In this document: positions 17,129 to 21,921 of the stretch, in pieces
Position numbering within the stretch: position 1 is the first letter of the stretch
Layout of the letters: every line of letters starts with the position of its first letter
From: a virus
IMG/VR virus record: IMGVR_UViG_3300031841_001051
Coordinates: 1 to 32,030 of that record
Strand: one strand, 5' to 3'
DNA length: 32,030 nucleotides
Translations under genes and position numbers: made by a program
Notes under the pieces: model-generated
The model's database searches: none
What the model was told of the DNA's origin: nothing
The model's input: the letters and a program-made list of their open reading frames with translations, nothing else

Positions 17129-17156
17129 TTGCAATGTTATCCAATTAGTCTATAAC
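17129..17156 (+). promoter_or_regulatory. putative promoter for the plus-strand island
   Basis: TTGCAA (17,129-17,134), 16 bases, then TATAAC (17,151-17,156), a sigma70-type pair. Transcription would start near 17,163, about 25 bases before the ATG at 17,188, which has GGAAGG upstream. It is the only good candidate before this operon. Confidence 0.5.
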
Positions 17157-17187
17157 AATATTAAACAAAATAATGGAAGGTGTAACA

Positions 17188-17457
17188 ATGAAAACAATAA
17201 ACTACAAAAATAAAACTTATAAGTTGCCATTTAATGTAGCTTGTAATCAATCAACCGCTTGTCAGTTGGTTGAAGTTGAAAACCCTTTTAGCGGTGAAAA
17301 ATGTTTTTTACCGGGTTTTGCTGTAGCTGTTTATGATGCGATTAAAGGCGCTGAATATTTAGCCGAGACAAACCCGTCATTATATAAAACAGTTGAAACC
17401 GGTGTTAGTTGGTTTTCAAAAAATTTTACAAACGAATATTTCGTTTTATTAGATTAA
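17188..17457 (+). CDS. unknown small protein, first gene of the island
   Basis: 89 residues starting MKTINYKNKTYKLPFNVAC. I chose the ATG at 17,188 rather than the in-frame ATG at 17,173, because GGAAGG lies at proper distance before it and the upstream ATG overlaps that ribosome site. The gene at 18,799 has nearly the same leader (AATGGAAGGGGTAAACATG). The protein has three Cys, a Gly-rich centre (NPFSGEKCFLPGFAVAVY) and a possible amphipathic helix AIKGAEYLAETN. No family was recognised. Early expression is plausible because it is the first gene behind a sigma70-like promoter. Confidence 0.65.
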   Translation: MKTINYKNKTYKLPFNVACNQSTACQLVEVENPFSGEKCFLPGFAVAVYDAIKGAEYLAETNPSLYKTVETGVSWFSKNFTNEYFVLLD

Positions 17458-17466
17458 GGGGGTTAT

Positions 17467-17646
17467 ATGTTTAATTTAATAACTAGAAATAAAAAACCTA
17501 AGACAAGGGACGATTATAGAAAAATTAAACGTCAACTTGAAAGTGATCCGGATCATGGTCAATTATTTACTTATATGACACTGGACCACTTTATTAATCT
17601 AGTATCTAAATATTTTGATACTTCACCAAAAAAGCTATACAATTAA
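17467..17646 (+). CDS. unknown small protein
   Basis: 59 residues: a basic start MFNLITRNKKPKTRDDYRKI, an acidic turn LESDPDHGQL, then a helix TYMTLDHFINLVSKYF. It lies 9 bases after the preceding stop with GGGGG just upstream of the ATG, and 10 bases before a strong intrinsic terminator, so it is the last gene of the first transcript. I do not recognise a family. The clean position between operon neighbour and terminator supports it as a real gene. Confidence 0.6.
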   Translation: MFNLITRNKKPKTRDDYRKIKRQLESDPDHGQLFTYMTLDHFINLVSKYFDTSPKKLYN

Positions 17647-17656
17647 ATCACTAAAC

Positions 17657-17695
17657 AAAACCCCTGTTAAATTAATTTTTGACGGGGGTTTTTTT
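17657..17695 (+). terminator. intrinsic terminator
   Basis: AAAACCCCTGT pairs with ACGGGGGTTTT (11 bp with one U-G pair), loop of 14 bases, ending in a run of seven T. This is the clearest rho-independent terminator in the window and ends the two-gene transcript started near 17,163. Confidence 0.88.
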
Positions 17696-17698
17696 ATA

Positions 17699-17726
17699 TT
17701 GACTATATAGACTAAAAGGTTATAAA
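17699..17726 (+). promoter_or_regulatory. putative promoter after the terminator
   Basis: TTGACT (17,699-17,704), 16 bases, TATAAA (17,721-17,726). It directly follows the terminator and would start transcription about 20 bases before the ATG at 17,756, which has GGAGG upstream. It would restart transcription for the rest of the island. Confidence 0.55.
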
Positions 17727-17755
17727 CATAATTAAACAATGGAGGATATAAAACA

Positions 17756-17911
17756 ATGAGAGATGAGTTAAGACAATTAATAAACAAAGTTATTAAATTA
17801 TCTATTTATGCTGATGAGCAAAACTATCACCCGTCAACTGTAAATGGTTTAATAACAATTGAGTTAAAATTACAAAAAATACTAGAAGGGATAAAAAACA
17901 ATGAGAATTAA
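17756..17911 (+). CDS. unknown small helical protein
   Basis: 51 residues starting MRDELRQLINKVIKLSIYAD, middle EQNYHPSTVNGLITIELKLQ, ending GIKNNEN. It is predicted by eye to be two helices joined by a Pro-containing turn. ATGGAGGATATAAAACAATG gives a good GGAGG site before the start. The next gene overlaps its end by 11 bases. No known family; its place as the first gene behind its own promoter makes translation likely. Confidence 0.6.
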   Translation: MRDELRQLINKVIKLSIYADEQNYHPSTVNGLITIELKLQKILEGIKNNEN

Positions 17912-18074
17912 AAAGAATGATCTAAGTTACTATTTCATATTTGATAAAAAAGACCTGCCTAAATCATACGTTGATAGCTGCGAGTCATTTTTTAATGAAA
18001 TAAGACAAATTAAAAACCCGGCTGCAACATACAAGGCAGCCGTTAATAGACTTAAAAAAAGGGTTAAAAAATGA
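17901..18074 (+). CDS. unknown small basic protein
   Basis: 57 residues: MRIKKNDLSYYFIFDKKDLP, then a helix SYVDSCESFFNEIRQIKNPA, ending NRLKKRVKK. It overlaps the preceding gene by 11 bases and the Gp88-like gene by ATGA, so the three are translationally coupled. AAGGG lies before the start. The basic C-terminus suggests nucleic acid contact, which is inference only. Confidence 0.6.
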   Translation: MRIKKNDLSYYFIFDKKDLPKSYVDSCESFFNEIRQIKNPAATYKAAVNRLKKRVKK

Positions 18075-18772
18075 ATTATAAACCTCAAAAAAAACTATTA
18101 AGTTTTGCTAATTACAAAATGCAAAAATCAATAAAATTTGGTTATGCGAGCGCAATTTTACATTTAGCGCCATATAATTTAAGCGGCGTTAATATTTGTC
18201 CTATGGCTTCTAAGGGTTGCGCTGCAGCCTGCTTAAACACAGCTGGACGGGGTCAAATGAATAGCGTGCAAAAAAGCCGGGTTAATAAAACGAGATACTT
18301 TTTAAAAGACCGCGCTAAATTTTTAGATCATTTAGACCGCGAAATAAAAACCTACCATAGAAAAGCAATAAAAGACGGTTTAAAATTAAATATTCGTTTA
18401 AATGGTACAAGTGACCTGCCGTTTGAGCGCTATAAATTGCCAAACGGTAAAAACTTAATGGAAAACAATCCGGGGGTTATATTTCATGATTACACCAAAA
18501 TTAAAAATAGATGTGATCAAGTGTTACCTAAAAATTATAAATTAACTTTTAGCCGGTCTGAAAGTAATCAAAATGATGTTGAGGACCTAATAAAAACTAA
18601 AACTAACATTGCTGTAGTTTTTAATAAATTACCAAAAAAATATTTAGGACGTAAAGTTATTGACGGTGATATATCGGACCTTAGGTTTAAAGACCCTAAA
18701 GGCGTAATTGTAGGTCTATTGGCTAAAGGCAAGGCTAAAAAAGACCCGTCAGGATTTACAGTTAAATTATAA
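18071..18772 (+). CDS. Gp88-family phage protein
   Basis: 233 residues. The N-terminal half holds the family signature: LSFANYKMQKSIKFGYASAI, then NICPMASKGCAAACLNTAGR (C43-x6-C50-x3-C54), then a basic helix KSRVNKTRYFLKD. It is followed by LNIRLNGTSDLPFE and FHDYTKIKNR, LTFSRSESNQ and near the end DGDISDLRFKDPKGVIVGL. The family is named after mycobacteriophage gene 88 and occurs in many phages. The three close Cys suggest a metal or cluster site, and the strand pattern suggests a barrel-like fold. Its activity is not known to me. It is coupled to the small gene before it. Confidence 0.8.
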   Translation: MNYKPQKKLLSFANYKMQKSIKFGYASAILHLAPYNLSGVNICPMASKGCAAACLNTAGRGQMNSVQKSRVNKTRYFLKDRAKFLDHLDREIKTYHRKAIKDGLKLNIRLNGTSDLPFERYKLPNGKNLMENNPGVIFHDYTKIKNRCDQVLPKNYKLTFSRSESNQNDVEDLIKTKTNIAVVFNKLPKKYLGRKVIDGDISDLRFKDPKGVIVGLLAKGKAKKDPSGFTVKL

Positions 18773-18798
18773 CAATAAAAACAATGGAAGGGGTAAAC

Positions 18799-19014
18799 AT
18801 GAAAAGATACAAAATAACAATCTATGAGACAATTTCTTATGAAATTGAATTTTGCGCTAATTCGGAGGATGACGCGGAAACACTGGCAGCGGTAGAGTAT
18901 AAACAAAACGGGATTAAGAATTTTTATGACCCGGAAACCATAGACTGGAATATATGCACCGTTGATGAGATTGACAATGTCATAAAATTTAAGGGGGTGA
19001 AGCGTGACCAATAA
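18799..19014 (+). CDS. unknown small acidic protein
   Basis: 71 residues: MKRYKITIYETISYEIEFCA then NSEDDAETLAAVEYKQNGI and the end DNVIKFKGVKRDQ. The strand-helix-strand pattern with the hydrophobic alternation YKITIYETISYEIEF resembles small phage proteins that fold as a beta-hairpin plus helix. The ATG at 18,799 is preferred over 18,784, since GGAAGGGG lies between them. The next gene starts within its end at GTG 19,004. The first TCGGAG of the cluster lies in this gene as Ser-Glu codons. Confidence 0.62.
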   Translation: MKRYKITIYETISYEIEFCANSEDDAETLAAVEYKQNGIKNFYDPETIDWNICTVDEIDNVIKFKGVKRDQ

Positions 19015-19153
19015 AAAAGATTATCAAGAAGCGCTCAAAAATAAAAGAGCGTTTGATAATGCAACAAAACGCTTTGAGAGAATTTCGGAGCTATTTTCGG
19101 AGCGTAAAACAAAAAACAAGAAAGGAAAGCATGCCAAAAACAAAAAAAAATAA
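19004..19153 (+). CDS. tiny basic protein, GTG start
   Basis: 49 residues: MTNKKDYQEALKNKRAFDNA, then TKRFERISELFSERKTKNKK, ending GKHAKNKKK. GGGGGTGA lies just upstream of the GTG, which overlaps the preceding stop region. It is a single charged helix with a Lys-rich tail. Three of the TCGGAG hexamers lie in or beside it, two as Ser-Glu codons. It is coding by ribosome site and frame; function unknown. Confidence 0.5.
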   Translation: MTNKKDYQEALKNKRAFDNATKRFERISELFSERKTKNKKGKHAKNKKK

Positions 19154-19274
19154 ACTATCGGAGCGAAAAAAAGATAGTTTTCACAAGGCATTAAAAAAGA
19201 AACTCAATCAACAATTCGGAGGTTTAAAAATTAAAAATCTCGGGGATGGGTTGACTGAAATTTCAATTAAATAA
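19131..19274 (+). CDS. tiny basic protein at the end of the island
   Basis: 47 residues: MPKTKKNKLSERKKDSFHKA then LKKKLNQQFGGLKIKNLGDG and LTEISIK. The ATG at 19,131 is preceded by AAGAAAGGAAAGC. The frame remains open upstream, but that part overlaps the previous gene and has no ribosome site. It ends one base before the stop of the converging TerS-like gene. No terminator is seen at this junction, so the transcripts may overlap. Function unknown. Confidence 0.55.
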   Translation: MPKTKKNKLSERKKDSFHKALKKKLNQQFGGLKIKNLGDGLTEISIK

Positions 19275-19275
19275 A

Positions 19276-19752
19276 TTATTTAGTATCTGGCGGGGTATAC
19301 TCATATTCCGCTGGGTCTAATTCTATTGGTTCGTTAAAACTAGATTCAAATCTTACCGTAATATCGGAGTCAGTTTTAACGTGCTGTGGTTTATTATCGG
19401 AGTAAATATCGGTTAGTTTGCTCGCTAACCACTGGATAAACTTGGTACGCTCCCGGAGGTATAACACGGCATTCGGAGAATCAATGTCCTCTTTGTTATA
19501 AACCTTCATAAGTTTATCTATAAGTGTTTGAATACCATACTTCCTAGCTTCCATTACTCTTTTTTCTATTTTCGGATCTTTTTTGCATAACCTGTAAAAA
19601 TCGGTCAAGCTCATCTCCCAGTCCTTCTCCTTTTCTTCTAAGATTTCCGAAAGGGTTCTTCCTTTTAAAAGCATGTTTTCTAGAATAACGAGACGGTTCT
19701 CTGTCACCTCGGGTAAGGACTTCTTGTTTGATATATTTTTTAATTTCTTCAT
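19276..19752 (-). CDS. terS: terminase small subunit-like protein
   Basis: 158 residues. An N-terminal helix-turn-helix region (TLSEILEEKEKDWEMSLTDF, then YRLCKKDPKIEKRVMEARKY) is followed by a helix GIQTLIDKLMKVYN and by YLRERTKFIQWLASKLTDIY, which matches the TerS pattern R...i.WlasKL.p..Y. TerS recognises the packaging site and loads TerL. The start is uncertain: ATG 19,752 has no clear ribosome site, TTG 19,776 is possible, and the frame is closed above 19,783. The first two fifths overlap the zinc-finger gene in another frame, so it could be translated by coupling or by a +1 frameshift. The TCGGAG cluster lies across its 3' half. Confidence 0.68.
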   Translation of the reverse strand: MKKLKNISNKKSLPEVTENRLVILENMLLKGRTLSEILEEKEKDWEMSLTDFYRLCKKDPKIEKRVMEARKYGIQTLIDKLMKVYNKEDIDSPNAVLYLRERTKFIQWLASKLTDIYSDNKPQHVKTDSDITVRFESSFNEPIELDPAEYEYTPPDTK

Positions 19753-19966
19753 CTGTTTTTGTTGTAAATTGTGCAAGTCCTTTTAATTGTCGGACTCTAC
19801 TTTCTAATGTATAGTTTCCTTTTTTGAATTTGTCTACATTTTGGCTTCCATGAAACCGGCACAAAAGTTTACCTTTTGCTGTGGGAAACCCTTTAGCATA
19901 ACATCTCGTACCTCTCCTAGTAATGCCTTCACAAAATACACGTTTATGTTTCTTTCCGCCTCTCAT
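19544..19966 (-). CDS. CxxxC/HG-type zinc-finger phage protein overlapping TerS
   Basis: 140 residues. Residues 10-40 (FCEGITRRGTRCYAKGFPTA, then KLLCRFHGS) match the small phage zinc-binding motif C-x9-C-x13-C-x2-H-G, with C12, C22, C36 and H39. A basic region and a helix (KGLAQFTTKTDEEIKKYIKQ) follow. The last 77 codons lie over the TerS-like gene in a different frame and are basic and low in order (YSRKHAFKRKNPFGNLRRKG), so the functional protein may end earlier or shift frame. It starts directly after the initiator-like gene. Such proteins are often near terminase genes; the role is unknown. Confidence 0.65.
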   Translation of the reverse strand: MRGGKKHKRVFCEGITRRGTRCYAKGFPTAKGKLLCRFHGSQNVDKFKKGNYTLESRVRQLKGLAQFTTKTDEEIKKYIKQEVLTRGDREPSRYSRKHAFKRKNPFGNLRRKGEGLGDELDRFLQVMQKRSENRKKSNGS

Positions 19967-20650
19967 TTATTTCCAAGGCTTAATTCCGTTTCTAATATTA
20001 TAAGCCTTAACTTGCTTATATCGTGTGTTAGTCTGCTTAGCAACGTTGCGGATAGCAGCTTGTATGGTCTTTGGGTCTACAAGGTTTTGATTTTTTTCGG
20101 CGTCTAGTTTCCTCTCTAACGCCAGCTTACAATAATATATCATATAATTGTTTTCTATAGACTTGTTTAGGATAGGCAGCGGGAGTACACTTAAGAGTTC
20201 TATAGACTTTTCCTTATCATAACCCTTACTACAAATATCTTTAACTTCCTTAATTTCACCTTTAATAGTAATAGTATTGTTTCTACTAATATAGCCAGAA
20301 TTTGACACTTTACTGTCAGAATTTGACAATTGACTGTCAAAATTTGACACCTCAGATTTTAAAAACTTCTCGTTTATAGAGTAAGTACAGCCAGATCTAC
20401 CCTTCTTAATTTTAATGATATTTAGCTTGGCAAGTGAATTAAGAGCTGCCTTAACGCTATTCCGGGATAGATTTGTATCCTTTACAATCGTGCTATGCCT
20501 CAAATCACATCTATAATTATTCATCTTCCAAGCATATTTCATAAGAGATAAATACACATTTAGCGCTCGTCCCTTTGCAGGACCTGATAATTTGTCCAAA
20601 AAATGATATAATTTGTAAGTAATATGTAGAAAACCCCTTACTTTTGGCAC
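19967..20650 (-). CDS. winged-helix replication initiator-like protein
   Basis: 227 residues with a winged helix-turn-helix in residues 25-95: KGRALNVYLSLMKYAWKMNN, then LRHSTIVKDTNLSRNSVKAA and LNSLAKLNIIKIKKGRSG. This resembles the DNA-binding part of phage replication organisers (lambda O/DnaD-like, HTH_36 type). A middle 7-residue repeat (VSNFDSQ/LSNSDSK/VSNSGY) is encoded by the three 21-bp repeats at 20,288-20,350. The C-terminal part (IRNVAKQTNTRYKQVKAYNI) is basic. The GTG start overlaps the upstream gene by 13 bases and has only a weak ribosome site. A transcription regulator is the alternative; the iterons favour an initiator. Confidence 0.65.
   Translation of the reverse strand: MPKVRGFLHITYKLYHFLDKLSGPAKGRALNVYLSLMKYAWKMNNYRCDLRHSTIVKDTNLSRNSVKAALNSLAKLNIIKIKKGRSGCTYSINEKFLKSEVSNFDSQLSNSDSKVSNSGYISRNNTITIKGEIKEVKDICSKGYDKEKSIELLSVLPLPILNKSIENNYMIYYCKLALERKLDAEKNQNLVDPKTIQAAIRNVAKQTNTRYKQVKAYNIRNGIKPWK
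20288..20350 (-). repeat. three 21-bp iteron-like repeats with palindromic core
   Basis: On the minus strand, three units in tandem start at 20,350, 20,329 and 20,308. Each begins (G/T)TGTCAAATT(C/T)TG, and the first two contain the near-palindrome TGTCAAATTYTGACA; the third reads ...TGGCT. The period of 21 bp equals two helical turns, so protein would bind on one face. AT-rich sequence lies next to it (20,264-20,293). Lambda-type origins carry iterons inside the initiator gene in just this way. Confidence 0.75.
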
Positions 20651-21063
20651 TTTTTACACCAATTCTTGTGATTTTCATGCAATTTATATAACTCCTGAGA
20701 CCAAACAATCTCATCTGTCTCCATAAAGGCTGTATTTTCGCTCAAATTCCTCCAAATGAACCGAAGGCTCATAGGATACTCTTTCGTGCGTATATGAGGC
20801 TCTGATGCGCCGTAATCAGCTGTTTTAACCTCATAGTAAAACACCATATAAGCTGGCACATCCAATTTATTAGCTACAAACTCAGTTACATATGTTGTTT
20901 TTTGTAAATGTCCTTTATACATAGCTGTCTCAATACAAGCTATCGGTTCGTAACATTTGGGACAGACTTCAAGACTATCCAAATCCAACATGCACAAATC
21001 ATCCATTTTGCGATGCCAAAAGGAATATTTATCCTTTGAATAATTATAAACGTGTCTAGTCAT
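20638..21063 (-). CDS. Zn-ribbon protein, possibly PD-(D/E)XK nuclease-like
   Basis: 141 residues from the ATG at 21,063, which has AAGGA upstream. Two Cys pairs (CPKC at 34-37 and CKKC at 136-139) suggest one zinc site. Between them is a pattern like a nuclease core: MLDLDSLEVC (D27, D29, E32), then EPIACIETAMYKGHLQK (E45), then a strand after DVPAYMVFYYEV. Some phage proteins with D-x-D-x2-E ... (I/L)E(T/Y) are predicted nucleases, but the canonical ExK lysine is not clearly placed here, so activity is only a suggestion. It lies between a coiled-coil gene and the initiator-like gene. Confidence 0.55.
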   Translation of the reverse strand: MTRHVYNYSKDKYSFWHRKMDDLCMLDLDSLEVCPKCYEPIACIETAMYKGHLQKTTYVTEFVANKLDVPAYMVFYYEVKTADYGASEPHIRTKEYPMSLRFIWRNLSENTAFMETDEIVWSQELYKLHENHKNWCKKCQK

Positions 21064-21064
21064 A

Positions 21065-21280
21065 TTATTTCCTTTCATAGTTTTTAATATTAAGTTGATG
21101 CTGGTTATCGTGAAGATCTTTTTGTAGTTCTAATTTTTCACTTTGTAATTTTGAAATAATAATTTTGAGATTTGTATTTTCTTCAGTGACAGTCTCAAGA
21201 ACTTTATCCATAGTTTCAAGTCTAATTTCAAGTTCATCAATTCTTCGTGTTAAATCTAATGGTCCTCTATCGTCTATCAT
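21065..21280 (-). CDS. small coiled-coil protein
   Basis: 71 residues; after MIDDRGPLDLTRR nearly the whole chain is a heptad-repeat helix (IDELEIRLETMDKVLETVTE, then ENTNLKIIISKLQSEKLELQ). It is likely a dimeric coiled coil. Its ATG overlaps the preceding stop (ATGA) and it ends one base before the next gene, so all are in one operon. No function can be named; it may be an adaptor or spacer protein of the early module. Confidence 0.62.
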   Translation of the reverse strand: MIDDRGPLDLTRRIDELEIRLETMDKVLETVTEENTNLKIIISKLQSEKLELQKDLHDNQHQLNIKNYERK

Positions 21281-21528
21281 AATTCTTTAATGTGTTTGAT
21301 ACATCCTTTAGGAAATGCAGTGGCAAAACCAAACTCATAATTATCATTGCCGTTAGAATTAATAGAAGCAAATGTAAAAATCTTATCGTCTGTCTCGCGA
21401 TAAATATAACAAATGTCTTTGCATAACGCGACATCGTGTGTATCCATTTCTTCCTTTGACATCCAGCTTCCATCACTTGCATTAATATCGTGCCAAGTAA
21501 TCTCAACTTTTTTAAAATCATTTTTCAT
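21277..21528 (-). CDS. small conserved-type phage protein
   Basis: 83 residues from ATG 21,528, chosen because GAGGAAG lies just upstream. The chain reads MKNDFKKVEITWHDINASDG, then SWMSKEEMDTHDVALCKDIC, YIYRETDDKIFTFASINSN and FPKGCIKHIKEL. A first strand with W.D, a GW/SW.s.ee helix, a strand YiyrEtDd.i.fa and an end (I/F)PKxxIk.IkeL occur in a widespread group of small phage proteins of unknown function, probably a small beta-barrel. It overlaps the regulator gene by 11 bases and is coupled to the coiled-coil gene. Confidence 0.65.
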   Translation of the reverse strand: MKNDFKKVEITWHDINASDGSWMSKEEMDTHDVALCKDICYIYRETDDKIFTFASINSNGNDNYEFGFATAFPKGCIKHIKEL

Positions 21529-21775
21529 TGACTTCCTCATGTCGTTTAATCCAAGCATCAATTAAATTTTTTCTATTCACTTCCTTACCGGTTGCTTTTT
21601 CTATTCTAAGAATTGCATCCCATTTTGGAAACCTCCATTTACTTGGATCATCTTCAATTAAACAGTAGCGTCTGATATTAGTTGCCGGATTGATATTTTG
21701 AAAACCAAATTGCCACCCTAAAGTGTAATAAGATTTCCCGGTCTTTTCTTTGTATTGTAGTATTGGGTGTGTCAT
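21518..21775 (-). CDS. Cro/CI-type helix-turn-helix regulator
   Basis: 85 residues from ATG 21,775, with GAGG at 5-base spacing; an in-frame ATG at 21,811 lies upstream of the predicted transcription start. The chain (MTHPILQYKEKTGKSYYTLG, then WQFGFQNINPATNIRRYCL, then WRFPKWDAILRIEKATGKEV) fits the short Cro-like class: Y....G.t...LA...G...a..i.ry ... R.P......i...T.g.V....l. It is the first gene of the minus-strand operon and lies beside the divergent palindrome at 21,819-21,831, its likely operator. It may control both early operons. DNA contacts are inferred. Confidence 0.65.
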   Translation of the reverse strand: MTHPILQYKEKTGKSYYTLGWQFGFQNINPATNIRRYCLIEDDPSKWRFPKWDAILRIEKATGKEVNRKNLIDAWIKRHEEVNEK

Positions 21776-21802
21776 GTATCCTCTTTGTTTATTCTTTTTG
21801 GC

Positions 21803-21831
21803 TATATACATTTAGGACTTGACAAAGTCAA
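21803..21831 (-). promoter_or_regulatory. leftward promoter of the regulator operon
   Basis: On the minus strand TTGACT (21,831-21,826), 17 bases, TATATA (21,808-21,803). Transcription would begin near 21,796, some 20 bases before the ATG at 21,775. Its -35 box is one arm of the palindrome TTGACAAAGTCAA. Confidence 0.65.
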
Positions 21832-21847
21832 TAGGCTAGATTATGTG
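21819..21847 (+). promoter_or_regulatory. rightward promoter with operator palindrome
   Basis: On the plus strand TTGACA (21,819-21,824) is followed after 17 bases by TATGTG (21,842-21,847). The -35 box is the other arm of the palindrome TTGACAAAGTCAA (21,819-21,831), so one bound protein could block both divergent promoters. The weak -10 box overlaps the DnaA-box sequence at 21,844-21,852, which suggests that this direction is activated or controlled separately. Confidence 0.55.
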
Positions 21848-21852
21848 TATAA
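21844..21852 (-). promoter_or_regulatory. perfect DnaA-box sequence TTATACACA
   Basis: The minus strand reads TTATACACA, an exact match to the bacterial DnaA-box consensus TTATNCACA. I found no other exact match in the window. It lies on the -10/start region of the rightward promoter of the operon that ends with a stand-alone DnaA domain IV gene. A single 9-mer can occur by chance, but the context makes it interesting. Confidence 0.55.
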
Positions 21853-21921
21853 AAAAATATGAAAGAAGAACAATTACATTTTTTAAGATCGTGCCTCAAT
21901 AATGGAAAAGGCGGAGATCAC

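Larger units (their letters stand above)
18862..19478 (+). repeat. cluster of eight TCGGAG hexamers, one orientation
   Basis: TCGGAG occurs at 18,862, 19,085, 19,097, 19,158, 19,216, 19,364, 19,397 and 19,473, always on the plus strand. I found only one other copy in the window (24,713) and none of the complement CTCCGA. The cluster crosses three plus-strand genes and the minus-strand TerS-like gene, and the hexamer falls in different codon frames, so no protein repeat explains it. All copies follow A or T. It is a candidate DNA-binding site, for example a packaging (pac) site near terS. Confidence 0.75.

Noticed and set aside
21859-21921. Longer N-terminus for the exonuclease from ATG 21,859
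   Set aside because: No ribosome site, and the ATG is only about 6 bases from the predicted transcription start; ATG 21,922 has a good site and fits the domain start.
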